DNA from: Phycisphaerales bacterium
GTDB taxonomy: Bacteria; Planctomycetota; Phycisphaerae; Phycisphaerales; JAGLTS01
DNA length: 64,000 bases
Direction of reading: 5' to 3'
Assembly (NCBI GenBank): GCA_023135165.1
Contig: JAGLTS010000053.1
Location: 18,373 to 82,372, forward strand
Of this stretch, positions 1 through 10,406 are shown piece by piece. Position numbers and translations under genes: made by a program. The notes beneath the pieces are model-generated. The model was given only the letters and a program-made list of their open reading frames with translations, was not told the origin of the DNA and made no database searches. Positions within the stretch are counted from its first letter, which is position 1, and every line of letters starts with the position of its first letter.

Positions 1-1
1 C

Positions 2-466
2 CGTGACGTTTTGTATCAGTACCGCAGCGTCGTCAACACGATCTTCTCGGAGGTGTCGTACCACCACGGCGAGGATGCTCCGAACATGTCATGGGCGGTC
101 GTCGAGGAGACCGCCCTGGCCTACATCGAGAACCTCAGCAAATGGCTGCTGCGTGATGATGTCGCCCACCGCAAGTGTGTGGTGACGTACGAATCGCTCC
201 TTGATGAACCCTACGAGACGCTTGCGAACGTGATCGAGTTCTTCGGCGGCGACGTTGACCAAGCCCGCATGGAGCGGTTCTGGCCCATCGTTACGCACGA
301 CCTCGTCGCGAGGCGAACACGCCACGATCCGAACATCGCCGGCCGCACGGCACAGCGCCAGGTTGAGCGGGATCTCTTCCGCTACCGCTTCGGCGGGCGC
401 ATCCTCGATCGGTTCCACGAAGAGACGGATCTCATCCGTGTGATCGACCCGCGCTTGCTCACGTAG
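2..466 (+). CDS. Sulfotransferase-like protein, C-terminal fragment (5' end outside the window)
   Basis: Frame is open to the left edge (RDVLYQYRSVVNTIF...). 'CVVTYESLLDEPYETLANVIEFFG' resembles the sulfotransferase C-terminal 'YE.L..dP...l..i..Flg' pattern. Confidence 0.55.
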   Translation, partial: RDVLYQYRSVVNTIFSEVSYHHGEDAPNMSWAVVEETALAYIENLSKWLLRDDVAHRKCVVTYESLLDEPYETLANVIEFFGGDVDQARMERFWPIVTHDLVARRTRHDPNIAGRTAQRQVERDLFRYRFGGRILDRFHEETDLIRVIDPRLLT

Positions 467-548
467 CGCTGCGGACTGCAAGGGTGGCCTACCTGACCCG
501 CAAGGCGTCACAGCAAGCGGACCGGCCCCTTCTCAACCAGGCGCACTG

Positions 549-1271
549 TCATGTTCTCCGCGTGGTGTGGACGATCTGGTCGTCACCATCGTCGAGCGGA
601 TGTCGTGTGTGCGTCACGACGCAGTCGAACGTGCGGCCTTTCACGCGCTTCAGAAGCTCGTGGTCCAGGAAGTAGAACTGATTCGTCGAAACGGCAAAGC
701 CGCGCTCGTAGCCCGCAGGCAGGAGAATCGCATCCATTGCCGCCGTCTGCTCGTCCTGATTCGACTCGATCACGATCACCGTCGGCCGATGGCGTGACAG
801 GTCCAATCCGCGGATCGCCGCTACTTCCGTACCTTCGATATCAACTGAGAGCAGGTCGACGTGCTTGGCGCCGCAATCATCCAGGATGCGGCTGATCGTT
901 CGGCACGGGACTTGCTGCTCCTGGAAGCCAGTGAAAAACGGGCCGTACTGCTCGGCGAACACCTTTCCCTGACTTGGGTCCAACGTGCTGAGCGTCCCCC
1001 GGCTGTTGGCGTAGAAGGTCACATGGTCGGCATCCTCATCGCCCACGGCACAGTGTACGACGACACTTCCGGGTCGGTTGCGCTTCATCGCGTCGATGTA
1101 GTCGCCGTGTGCTTCGACGCATATCCCTCGCCAGCCCTGTTCCTCGAAGAAGAGCGTGTTGGAAAACCGCCTGCCGTCGATGCAGCCGACCTCGATGAAG
1201 AACCCGCTCTCCCGGTTCTTGAAGACCTCATTGAGGATCACATCCTCACCGTGCTGGCTGTAGAAGGTCAT
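549..1271 (-). CDS. FkbM family methyltransferase
   Basis: MTFYSQHGEDVILNEVF...GFFIEVGCIDGRRFSNTLFFEEQGWRGICVEA...VDLLSVDIEGTEVAAIRGLDL is typical of FkbM proteins. Start moved to the internal ATG at 1271. Confidence 0.85.
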   Translation of the reverse strand: MTFYSQHGEDVILNEVFKNRESGFFIEVGCIDGRRFSNTLFFEEQGWRGICVEAHGDYIDAMKRNRPGSVVVHCAVGDEDADHVTFYANSRGTLSTLDPSQGKVFAEQYGPFFTGFQEQQVPCRTISRILDDCGAKHVDLLSVDIEGTEVAAIRGLDLSRHRPTVIVIESNQDEQTAAMDAILLPAGYERGFAVSTNQFYFLDHELLKRVKGRTFDCVVTHTRHPLDDGDDQIVHTTRRT

Positions 1272-1461
1272 GCGCTCGCCTCGATCCATCGGGTGCGCCA
1301 CGATACCGACTCTACGTTGCCACATGTCGGTGGAAACCGAGGATTGCCCCGGGGACGCACGTATTCGCCGATGAGAATCGTTCGGGAAAACGCTACGGCG
1401 CTGGAATCAGAGAATGCCCGCACTGTCGCGGCTGCGCTGCTCGTGCTACGGTGTTGTCAGG

Positions 1462-2205
1462 ATGAAGACAACACCACATCGCACGACGGATGTCGAGCAG
1501 GAGGCAGCCAGCATACCCCGGCCGTCATCAGCCGCTGGGGTACACGCAGCTACACCGCAGGAGGCTGTTGAGAACTGGCGAGCGCTCCATCGCGGTGGTT
1601 ACTTCCGCACGCACCGCTGCTACCAGGATCGCACGCATGATGACGGGGTTGCGAACCTGCGCAGGCTCCTGAAACCCGGCAAGGACGATGTGCTGCTCGA
1701 AATCGGCTGCGGATACGGCCGAGTGCTGCATCACCTGCTCCCCGACGTGCGCAGGGCAATCGGCATGGACATCGCTGCGGAACCGCTCGACGAAGCGCGG
1801 GAGCTTCTTCGCGGCTGCGGCGATGTGGAACTGCTTCTCACCGACGGCCTCTCGCTTCACCCCGTCGCTGACGCATCGGTCGATGCAGCGTTTGCGTTCA
1901 CCGTCTTTCAGCACCTGACCCGTGCCCAGGTAGCGGCCTACCTGTGCGAAGCGATGCGCGTGCTCAGGCCCGGCGGGCGGTTCTGTGCCCAGTTCCTCAC
2001 CGGTCGTGACCCAGGGGCGGATGTGCTCGACACGGCGCAGGAGCAGTCACTGGGGTACACCGCCGCCCAGATCTGTTCGTTGGCTGAGGATGCCGGCTTG
2101 GCTGTGCAGACGCTCGAACGCCACTTGATCGAGAATCACAAGGATCTCGCCTGGTTCTGGCTGCTCGCGATGCGCCCCGCCGATCCGCAGGTGAAACCGG
2201 CATGA
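1462..2205 (+). CDS. Class I SAM-dependent methyltransferase
   Basis: LLEIGCGYGRVLHHLLP (motif I), DAAFAFTVFQHL, MRVLRPGGRF. Stop overlaps the next start by 4 bp (ATGA). Confidence 0.85.
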   Translation: MKTTPHRTTDVEQEAASIPRPSSAAGVHAATPQEAVENWRALHRGGYFRTHRCYQDRTHDDGVANLRRLLKPGKDDVLLEIGCGYGRVLHHLLPDVRRAIGMDIAAEPLDEARELLRGCGDVELLLTDGLSLHPVADASVDAAFAFTVFQHLTRAQVAAYLCEAMRVLRPGGRFCAQFLTGRDPGADVLDTAQEQSLGYTAAQICSLAEDAGLAVQTLERHLIENHKDLAWFWLLAMRPADPQVKPA

Positions 2206-3953
2206 GCCTTCAGCGCCACGACAGCCTGACGCCGACCGCCAGGGCAACCGATGCGCCGCTTGTCATCAGCTTCTACACGCGCGACACGATCTACGAGGAG
2301 GAGGCGGCGAGCCTCATCGCATCATGCCGGGCGCTTGACTTGGAGTGCGATGTCCGGGCTGTGGACTCGCTTGGTTCCTGGGTCGTGAACTGCGCCCACA
2401 AACCCGCGTTCATTGCTGCTCGCCAGCGTGAACACAATCGGCCGATCCTCTGGGTGGATGCCGATGCCGTCGTCAACCGCCCGCCCAACCTGCTTGCCTC
2501 GACTGATGCAGACTTCGCCGTGTATCGCCTGCCTGACGGCTCGTTCGCCAGCGGGACGGTTTTCTTTGGCACCACGGAAGCCGCCGATGCGCTCTTGCAG
2601 GCATGGGTGCGTCTGTGTGATGCGGACCCGACGGAACTGGATCAGGTTCACCTTGCGACCGCGTGGCAGCAGGTCAGCGCATCAAGGGACATCACAACGC
2701 TGTGGCTGCCCGAGCAGTACACGAAGGTCTTCGACCAGAGCCTGACCGATCCGGTCATCGAGCACTTCCAGGCATCGCGCCGAGCCAACCGAGCCGACGC
2801 ATCGGATGACGAGCGACCTGCCGATGACGTGCTCGATGATGTGCAGCACGCTCCAGAGGATCGGCTCGCTCAGCTCCGCAAGGCGCGCGACAACCTGCTT
2901 TCGCAGACCGCTTGGCTGCGAGATCGACTCGTCGAGCAAGCCGCGCGAACGTGTGTCGAGCACGGATACCGTAGAATCGCCCTATACGGCGCGGGCAAGC
3001 ACAGCCTCGCCTATGCAAGGCAGCCGTGGCGGTCGCTGGGCATCGAGGTGGTCGCCGTGCTCGATGATGATCCGAAGATCGAATCGCTCAGCGGTGTTCG
3101 CGTCTGTCGTCCCGAGTCGTTCGAGGAATCCGTTGATGCTGTCGTCGTCAGCAGCGATGCTGCGGAGAGGCAGGTCCACGACGCGGCAAAGGCAAGGTTC
3201 GGTCCGCTGGGCATTCCAGTCCTGCGGATCTACGGCGACGCCCCGGAGATGCCGGCCGTGGAGCCGACTGTCGAACACTTGGTGCGGGCATTCGGTCTGA
3301 CTGAATCGGATGCCCGCTGGCTGGTCGAAAACCGCGCGGAGAGGCACGACGCCACGCTGCCGATGCTGCCTCCCGCGCGGACTGAACTGCACCTGCGCCG
3401 GTATGAACTCGCTGCGAAGCTGGCGCGCGGACGCCGTATTTTCGACATCGCCTGTGGGACCGGGTACGGCGGACCGATCCTCGTCGACCAAGGCGGCGCC
3501 GCTGCGGTGCTCGGCTTCGATATGGATGCTCGCACGGTGCGGTACGCCGAGCAGCGCTTTGGCCGAGCGGGCGTCATCGAGTTCACCCAGGCGGATGCCG
3601 CGGACACCGGCCTGCCCGATGCGTCAGCCGACCTAATCGTCAGCTTCGAGACGATCGAGCACATCGCGGATGCGGATGGGCTGGCTGCGGAATTCCGTCG
3701 CCTGCTCAAGCCCGGAGGCAAGTTGGTTCTAACCACGCCCAACCAGTGGAAGTTCACAGACCACCATGTGCACAGCTTCTCGAAGGAGAGCCTGGCGCAC
3801 GTTCTCAGACCGCACTTCCCGCACATCGCATGGTGGGGGCAGCGGCCGGGCAACGAACCGCGATCCCTCGACCTCCCCGCGGGCATCTACCCGCTACGAA
3901 CCGACGCTCCCCGGCCTGACACGCTGATCGTGGTGGCGACGGCGGGCTGGTAG
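2202..3953 (+). CDS. Multidomain protein: N-terminal nucleotide-diphospho-sugar transferase-like, middle Rossmann-like, C-terminal SAM methyltransferase
   Basis: ILWVDADAVVNRPP (DxD-like) near the N-terminus; YRRIALYGAGKHSLAYA...VVAVLDDDP in the middle; FDIACGTGYGGPILV...DLIVSFETIEHIADADG...LLKPGGKLVLTTPNQ at the C-terminus. Confidence 0.75.
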   Translation: MSLQRHDSLTPTARATDAPLVISFYTRDTIYEEEAASLIASCRALDLECDVRAVDSLGSWVVNCAHKPAFIAARQREHNRPILWVDADAVVNRPPNLLASTDADFAVYRLPDGSFASGTVFFGTTEAADALLQAWVRLCDADPTELDQVHLATAWQQVSASRDITTLWLPEQYTKVFDQSLTDPVIEHFQASRRANRADASDDERPADDVLDDVQHAPEDRLAQLRKARDNLLSQTAWLRDRLVEQAARTCVEHGYRRIALYGAGKHSLAYARQPWRSLGIEVVAVLDDDPKIESLSGVRVCRPESFEESVDAVVVSSDAAERQVHDAAKARFGPLGIPVLRIYGDAPEMPAVEPTVEHLVRAFGLTESDARWLVENRAERHDATLPMLPPARTELHLRRYELAAKLARGRRIFDIACGTGYGGPILVDQGGAAAVLGFDMDARTVRYAEQRFGRAGVIEFTQADAADTGLPDASADLIVSFETIEHIADADGLAAEFRRLLKPGGKLVLTTPNQWKFTDHHVHSFSKESLAHVLRPHFPHIAWWGQRPGNEPRSLDLPAGIYPLRTDAPRPDTLIVVATAGW

Positions 3954-4022
3954 TCGCACACACGCGAAATGTGCGCAACGCCCCGGTTTCCAGCCGATCC
4001 ATGAAGGATGCAGCAAGCGCCG

Positions 4023-6431
4023 ATGACAACCCACGCCCAACCCAGCGCGATCACCCGGGCGGATGTTGTGAAGATGGGTCAAACACGCCCGCCGTGGGAG
4101 TTCATCCCCCTCGCCTACCTCGCCTTGGCGCAGTACCCGCAGGACTGTGATGTGGAACTGCTGCTCGTCGGCGCGCTGAGCAAGCTCCACCTGCGAACCG
4201 CTGCCCGCGAACACCTCGATCGCCTGCGTTCCAACGATGAGTCAGCCGAGCAAGTTGCGAAGTTTGATGCGGCGCTACGGTCGATGCGGGATGATCGAGT
4301 CACCGCCTCTGATCTCGAACAGACGCTGAAGACGAACCTCGATGCCCTGGCCGAACGCGGCGCGGACTTGGCACCGCATCTGGATGCATGGCGAGCGAGG
4401 ATCGGCGAGTCCGAGCTGTTCACGACAAACGATGGCAACATCGTCAAGAGGCAGCTTGCCGACCAACGCTGGATCGCCTTTCGACCTGATCGTCAGCAAG
4501 CGGAAGCAGCGGCGCTCCCGCACCTCGCCAGCGATGAAGGCGCGCGCAAGTCGTACGTGCTCGAAGGCATCGACCCGCCCTGGCTGCTCCGCCGAGTGTG
4601 GGAAACGACACCGCAAGATGACGGCTTCTCGCCGCACATCACGATCGCGCAACGCGATCCCGTCGAACTGATGGACGGTCTGTGCCTCGCGGATCTGACC
4701 GACATCATCGCTGACCCGCGAACGCAGTGGTTCGTCGGCGAACAGGCGGGTGCTCACTTCCGCGAGATCCTTGGACGGAACCTGGGTCTCGTTGTGGAGA
4801 CATGCCACCTGCGCATGCGCAACGTTGCCCGTCCGATCGAGCCGAGCATCAGCCGCATCGTGAATGACGTTACGAAAGAGCAGCGAGAGGTGCATGAAGA
4901 ACTCGGCTCACGTGTGCGAGCGATGTACGAACACCGCGACCCGATGTGGTGGCTCGACCGCTATCGAAGCGGCGAATCACTGCGCATCCTCATCCCCGTC
5001 AGCCGATTCAGCACGTTTCTTCGGCACTCGGCGGATGATCTCGTTGACGCGCTGCGTCGGGCTGGGCACGAAGGGCGAACCGTGACCGAACCTGATGCGC
5101 ACAGTCACCTCACGACGCCTGCCTATTACCGCGCGGTGCTCGAGTTCGAGCCTGACATGGTGATCGCCTTCAACTTCGCACGCTGTCACATGAACGAAGC
5201 TGTGCCGAACAACATCCCGTTCGTCACGTGGGTTCAGGATCGGCTGCCGCGTCTTTTCGACCCTGATGTTGGTGCGTCGATGCGGGCGCTCGACTTCGTC
5301 GTCGGGCACAAATACAAGGAGTTGTATGAACAGTTCGGCTATCCGGTCGAGCGTATGACCGAGTGGCCGGTGCCTGTGAACCAACACAAGTTGGCGGGCA
5401 GACGTCTGAGCGATTCGCAGCTCGATCCGTACCGCTGTGAACTCGCGTACGTCAGCCATCGCAGTGAGCCGCCGCACATCATGCACGCCCGCCTGCGACT
5501 CATGGCACAAGATGATGACCGGTTGGGACAAACGCTCGACGATCTGTTCGAGCAACTCAAGCTGATCTGCCGGGATGTCTCACAGCGCGGAATCGTGAAC
5601 CTGTATGACGAGGCGCTGATGGACTGTCTTGCGGCGCAAGGCGTCACCGATCCGCACCCGCGCCTCGTCGAGACGATCCGCACGAACTACATCTCACCGA
5701 TGACCGAGCAACTCGTTCGACACGAGACGCTCACATGGGCGATTGAGATCTGTCAAAGGCGCGGGTGGCGACTGCACATCTACGGCAACGGGTGGGACAA
5801 GATCGACGAGTACCGTAACTGCGCCCGGCCGGCGCTCGAACACGGCACGCAACTCCGCGCCGCGTATCAGGCTGCGATCACCCACCTGCACAGCTCCGCC
5901 AGAACGAACCTGCACCAGCGGACGCTCGAAGGATTCTCAGCCGGCACGCTGATGCTCTGTCGATTCATCCATGCCGAGGCGACGCGCTACTACCGGTCGC
6001 ACGAACGTGCAATGACGCGGTTCGCGCGCCCGATGTATTCGCATCCGGAGGCTCGCTGGACGGTCTGGGATGCGCGTGCCTACCCGCCCATCACCGAGGC
6101 GCGCGATCTGATGGAGCGCCTGGGCATCTGGCGGTTCACGAAGCGCCATCTCATCGCACTGAGCCGAGGTCGGCAGGAGATACTCGCCAAGACGCCCGCC
6201 GCGAGTCGTGAGACGAGCATCTTTGCCCACCTCGCCCACACCGAGCAGTGGCTCTTCCGAAACGCCGATGAACTGGAAGACCGGCTCGAATGGGCGATTG
6301 CGTATCCCGACGGTCGCCAGGACCTGATCGACGATAACCGCAAGCGCATCCGGGGCGTGTGGACCTACGATGCGTTCGCACACGACTTGTTCTCCATGGT
6401 CGAACAGGGCTTGGCGGACAGCGTCCGCTGA
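4023..6431 (+). CDS. Large glycosyltransferase-like protein (CgeB-like / glycosyl transferase group 1 C-terminal half)
   Basis: RILIPVSRFSTFLRHSADDLVDALRRAGHEGRTVTEPD...PDMVIAFNFARCHMNEAVPNNIPFVTWVQDRLP; C-terminal region LHIYGNGWDK...HSSARTNLHQRTLEGFSAGTLML. ATG at 4023. Confidence 0.65.
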   Translation: MTTHAQPSAITRADVVKMGQTRPPWEFIPLAYLALAQYPQDCDVELLLVGALSKLHLRTAAREHLDRLRSNDESAEQVAKFDAALRSMRDDRVTASDLEQTLKTNLDALAERGADLAPHLDAWRARIGESELFTTNDGNIVKRQLADQRWIAFRPDRQQAEAAALPHLASDEGARKSYVLEGIDPPWLLRRVWETTPQDDGFSPHITIAQRDPVELMDGLCLADLTDIIADPRTQWFVGEQAGAHFREILGRNLGLVVETCHLRMRNVARPIEPSISRIVNDVTKEQREVHEELGSRVRAMYEHRDPMWWLDRYRSGESLRILIPVSRFSTFLRHSADDLVDALRRAGHEGRTVTEPDAHSHLTTPAYYRAVLEFEPDMVIAFNFARCHMNEAVPNNIPFVTWVQDRLPRLFDPDVGASMRALDFVVGHKYKELYEQFGYPVERMTEWPVPVNQHKLAGRRLSDSQLDPYRCELAYVSHRSEPPHIMHARLRLMAQDDDRLGQTLDDLFEQLKLICRDVSQRGIVNLYDEALMDCLAAQGVTDPHPRLVETIRTNYISPMTEQLVRHETLTWAIEICQRRGWRLHIYGNGWDKIDEYRNCARPALEHGTQLRAAYQAAITHLHSSARTNLHQRTLEGFSAGTLMLCRFIHAEATRYYRSHERAMTRFARPMYSHPEARWTVWDARAYPPITEARDLMERLGIWRFTKRHLIALSRGRQEILAKTPAASRETSIFAHLAHTEQWLFRNADELEDRLEWAIAYPDGRQDLIDDNRKRIRGVWTYDAFAHDLFSMVEQGLADSVR

Positions 6432-6547
6432 CGCCGCGCCGCCGTGATGATCGCTCCGGTTCACGCCTCCGCCGCCTCCCCCAGGTGCATCCGCCGTCGT
6501 GCGGCGCGGTACGATAGCGGCAATCATCCAATACCAAGGAACGCTCC

Positions 6548-8515
6548 ATGACAAGCCACGTCGAAACATCACTTCCCGTCGAGCACGTCACACGAGCTCT
6601 GATCGAGACGCACGGCGAACCGCTGCGAGGGCGCATCACGCAAGGCGTCGAGCGCATCGCGAGACAGTGGCGCGATGATGATGGCGACGGCGATGCCTTC
6701 GCACGCTTCTGCGAGGAGCACTTCGTCGCCGATCCCGCCGATCGCACACGCCTGCTTGATCGCTTCGAGACGATGCTCCACACCGTCGAGGGGCATCTGT
6801 ATGAGATCAGGCGAAACCTGCGCCGGTGGTCCGACCTGCGCGGCGATGAGTTCCCGGGCATCGACGACATGATGGCCAAGTTCGATCCCGCGCCGGACCT
6901 GTCCGATCAGTTCTATCACCAGAAGCTCGCCTTCGTCGCGCTACTCAACTTCGATCGACCCGACCTCGCCGAGATGCTCGATCACGGCCCCGACTGGTCG
7001 ATCGATCAATGGGCCCAGGCGCGGATCGGCAAGGCGTTCGGCCCGCGCATTCCCGGACAAGTCAACGACCGTGTGCGAGAACTCGAACACCGCGCCAACA
7101 TGTGGGTCGCTGAGTTCCACGTTCCCGTCGGCACGATGATTGACGAGGACGGCAAGACATGGTTCGACAAGGATCGCAAGCTCCTCGCCCACTGGCTCAT
7201 CCGCGAAGAGATCAAGGCGGGCTACAACGATTCGGCCGGTCTGCCTATGCAACGTGCGCTCATGTGGGTGATGAGCAGACAGATCGACGGCACGATCCCA
7301 CGCGCGATCATGAACGGCGATTGCAAAGCGAAGTGGGATCCGAAACGCAACACGCTCGACGGACAACCGACCGATGATCTGGTCGGACCGGAGCGCTACG
7401 AACGCTGGCTCGACATGATGACCGTGGCGAAGGAACTGGATGTGTACCACGTCGAGCATCCCAGTGCCATCGCGCGCAAGTTCGAACTCGCGCGCGAGAT
7501 TCCTGAAGAAGATGTCGAGCGGCTGCTTGTTGACCTGCTCTCAGCCCCGGTGCGAAAGGACTTGGCGCTGTTCCTCACAGCACGGCTCGGCAGGCCGCTT
7601 GAGGCGCACGACATCTACTTCGACGAGATCCTCCAGGGCAAGCCGGCGGATGAGATGAACGAACTGGTCCGCGCCATGTTCGCCGACGAAAAGCAGTTTC
7701 AAGCGAAGCTGCCGGAGGTCTTGCGCGGACTGGGGTACAGCGATGCGGATGCGGAGTTCCTCGGCACGCGCGTGCGGGTCGAGATCGCCAAGGGCGCCGG
7801 CCACGCGATGCGCCCCGGGGTGCCCCAATACGGCGCCTGGCTGCGCACGAATCGGCTCGACGATCAACTTGGATGGGATGGCTTTGACACGGCGATGCAT
7901 GAGCTGGGACATACGATCGAGCAGCTCATCTCAACACACTTCGTGCCTCGCCCCGCACTGCGAAATGTCCCTAATACCGCATGCACCGAGGCGTTCGCGT
8001 TCCTGTACCAATCGCTTGCAAAGCGCGTGCTCGGCATCGAAGCGGGCAACAACGAGCCTGATCCCTTCGATGTGGACACCGTGCAGACCGCGCTGGCTGC
8101 ATGTCAGATCGGCGGGCCTTCGCTCGTCGAACTCTATGTGTGGCGATGGCTTTACAAGAACCCGGATTCCGATGCCGCATCCCTGCGCGATCAGGTCATT
8201 ACGATCGCCGATGACGTCTGGGACCGGTTCTATGTTGAACACTTCGGCCCGGACCCGTATCACATTCTTGCTGCCTATCAGCACATGATCGCCTACCCGC
8301 TCTACCTGCCGGACTATACGATCGGACACATCATCAGCCACCAGATCCGTTCATACATGCGAGGTAAGGATCTGGCCGCTGAGACAAAACGGATCTGTTC
8401 GACTGGTCGCTTGACGCCTGATCTATGGATGAAGAAAGCGGTCGGCATCGGCATCAGCGCTGCCCCGCTTCTGGAAGACACCGCTGCAGCGCTTGGGCGA
8501 CTGCAAGCTCACTGA
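6548..8515 (+). CDS. Putative zinc metallopeptidase (gluzincin-like)
   Basis: HExxH motif in 'TAMHELGHTIEQLISTHFVP', followed downstream by 'NTACTEAFAFLYQSLAK', a possible third-ligand Glu. Confidence 0.6.
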   Translation: MTSHVETSLPVEHVTRALIETHGEPLRGRITQGVERIARQWRDDDGDGDAFARFCEEHFVADPADRTRLLDRFETMLHTVEGHLYEIRRNLRRWSDLRGDEFPGIDDMMAKFDPAPDLSDQFYHQKLAFVALLNFDRPDLAEMLDHGPDWSIDQWAQARIGKAFGPRIPGQVNDRVRELEHRANMWVAEFHVPVGTMIDEDGKTWFDKDRKLLAHWLIREEIKAGYNDSAGLPMQRALMWVMSRQIDGTIPRAIMNGDCKAKWDPKRNTLDGQPTDDLVGPERYERWLDMMTVAKELDVYHVEHPSAIARKFELAREIPEEDVERLLVDLLSAPVRKDLALFLTARLGRPLEAHDIYFDEILQGKPADEMNELVRAMFADEKQFQAKLPEVLRGLGYSDADAEFLGTRVRVEIAKGAGHAMRPGVPQYGAWLRTNRLDDQLGWDGFDTAMHELGHTIEQLISTHFVPRPALRNVPNTACTEAFAFLYQSLAKRVLGIEAGNNEPDPFDVDTVQTALAACQIGGPSLVELYVWRWLYKNPDSDAASLRDQVITIADDVWDRFYVEHFGPDPYHILAAYQHMIAYPLYLPDYTIGHIISHQIRSYMRGKDLAAETKRICSTGRLTPDLWMKKAVGIGISAAPLLEDTAAALGRLQAH

Positions 8516-8542
8516 CCGGCACACCTTCGAAGGAATGCTACG

Positions 8543-10342
8543 ATGACACGGCTTGCTCAATTCACATTCGTTGTGCTCGTTCTGATCGGGGCCTGTTGCG
8601 CCGCGGCGCAGATCGAGCTGTTCGACGAACAGTTCGCCTACGATGAGGAGGCGCCGCACCTCGGCGTCTGGGCGGGCGCTGTTACGTTTGACGAGCAATC
8701 CCTGTCGATCGCGATTCGGATCGAGGCGGATGACGACGGGACGCCTCGCGCGCTGTGCACGTTCCTGGAAGTCCTGGCGCTGAACGCGCCCGCCAAGGGT
8801 GTCCGCGAGGAAGATGGTGCGCTTCGCTTCTCGCCAACTGGGATGACAGGCCGTGGAGTTACGCTGACCGTTCATGTCAACGATAACGGTCAGCGGCTCA
8901 CCGGTACGTGCATATGGAACGACCGGGAGGGTTCGTTGCTGCTGGGTCGTCGGCCGACCGTTGACGAATGCGACACGGTGATCTTCCTGGGTGGGACGAT
9001 CGAGCTGCCGGTCATGTCAGTCGAGATCCCCGTCGCGATCGGCAAGACGCCCGGCGGACACTGGGTCGGCTACTTGAACGTACCGCTTCAGTCAGTCGAG
9101 AAGGCGCCGATGCACGATGTCCATTATGACGGTGTGACGCTCACTGCGAAGGCGCTCATCGGCGGCGACGCGGCGTTTGATGTTGCGTTCGACGAAGCAG
9201 CGGATGAGTTCGCTGGCACATGGAACCAGAGTGGCCAACAACTCCCGTTCAGTCTCACCTTGCTCGATGCGCCGATCGAGTCAGGGCGACCGCAGGATCC
9301 GACGCGACCGTACCCGTACCGCGATGAGGATGTCACGATCGAGCATCCTGCCGGTCACACGCTCGCCGGAACGCTGACGATCCCCGAAGGTGAAGGTCCG
9401 CACCCGGTGGTCGTTCTCATCACCGGTTCGGGACCGCAGGACCGCGACGAAAGCCTGCTCGGACATCGCCCGTTCCTTGTTGTGTCGGACTATCTGACAC
9501 GGCACGGCATCGCGGTGCTGCGTTACGACGATCGGGGCACGGCTGAATCAACCGGCAACTTCGCGGATGCGACCTCGGCTGATTTCGCCACCGACGCGCT
9601 CGCCGCCGTGCATTACCTGATCGGCCTTGGCGAGATCGATGCACACCGCATCGGCCTTATGGGGCACAGCGAGGGCGGGATCATCGCGCCGATGGTCGCC
9701 GTGATGAGCGAGGATGTCAGCTTCATCGTACTTCTCGCCGGGACAGGCGTGGACGGCGCACAGATCCTTCTTGAGCAAGGTGATTTGATCGGCCGGGCGA
9801 CCGGTGAGAACGAAGAGGTCATCAAGGCAACCAACCCGCTGCGCGCAGCGCTGTACGAGCGGATTGCGACGGACGCCGATGAAGACACTGTGCGCGAAGC
9901 TATCCTGGAACTGCTCACCGTTCAGCGTTCATACATGACCGAAGAGGAGCTTGCGGCGCTGCCCGAGGAAGAAGTCCTGCTGAGCCGGTCGCTCGCGAAG
10001 CTCACCACGCCTTGGTTTAAGTTCTTCCTCTCGTATGATCCGCGAGAGAAGTTACGTGAAGTGACCATTCCGGTGCTTGCCGTCGCCGGCTCGCTCGACT
10101 TGCAGGTTCCGCCCGTGCTGAACATGTCCGCGATCGAAGCGGCGCTTGCCGAGGCGGGCAACGAGGATGTGACGACCCACGTCTTTGAGGGGCTCAATCA
10201 TCTGTTCCAAAAGGCGGAGACGGGTTCGCCGACGGAGTATGCGTCGATTGACGAGACGTTCAACGAGCAAGCGCTTGCATACATCACAACATGGATTCGC
10301 GAGCATGTTGGACTCGACGGCTCGGCGCAGCATGATGATTGA
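8543..10342 (+). CDS. Secreted alpha/beta hydrolase (serine aminopeptidase-like)
   Basis: N-terminal hydrophobic signal; VVLITGSGPQDRDES; GIAVLRYDDRGTAESTG; nucleophile elbow GLMGHSEGG; late VLAVAGSLDLQVPP and GLNHLFQ. Confidence 0.85.
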   Translation: MTRLAQFTFVVLVLIGACCAAAQIELFDEQFAYDEEAPHLGVWAGAVTFDEQSLSIAIRIEADDDGTPRALCTFLEVLALNAPAKGVREEDGALRFSPTGMTGRGVTLTVHVNDNGQRLTGTCIWNDREGSLLLGRRPTVDECDTVIFLGGTIELPVMSVEIPVAIGKTPGGHWVGYLNVPLQSVEKAPMHDVHYDGVTLTAKALIGGDAAFDVAFDEAADEFAGTWNQSGQQLPFSLTLLDAPIESGRPQDPTRPYPYRDEDVTIEHPAGHTLAGTLTIPEGEGPHPVVVLITGSGPQDRDESLLGHRPFLVVSDYLTRHGIAVLRYDDRGTAESTGNFADATSADFATDALAAVHYLIGLGEIDAHRIGLMGHSEGGIIAPMVAVMSEDVSFIVLLAGTGVDGAQILLEQGDLIGRATGENEEVIKATNPLRAALYERIATDADEDTVREAILELLTVQRSYMTEEELAALPEEEVLLSRSLAKLTTPWFKFFLSYDPREKLREVTIPVLAVAGSLDLQVPPVLNMSAIEAALAEAGNEDVTTHVFEGLNHLFQKAETGSPTEYASIDETFNEQALAYITTWIREHVGLDGSAQHDD

Positions 10343-10406
10343 AGCGAATCGTCCTTGAAAGCCGCATGATGTGCACGACCAAGCCCGGCACCTCGTGGGT
10401 GAGCGA

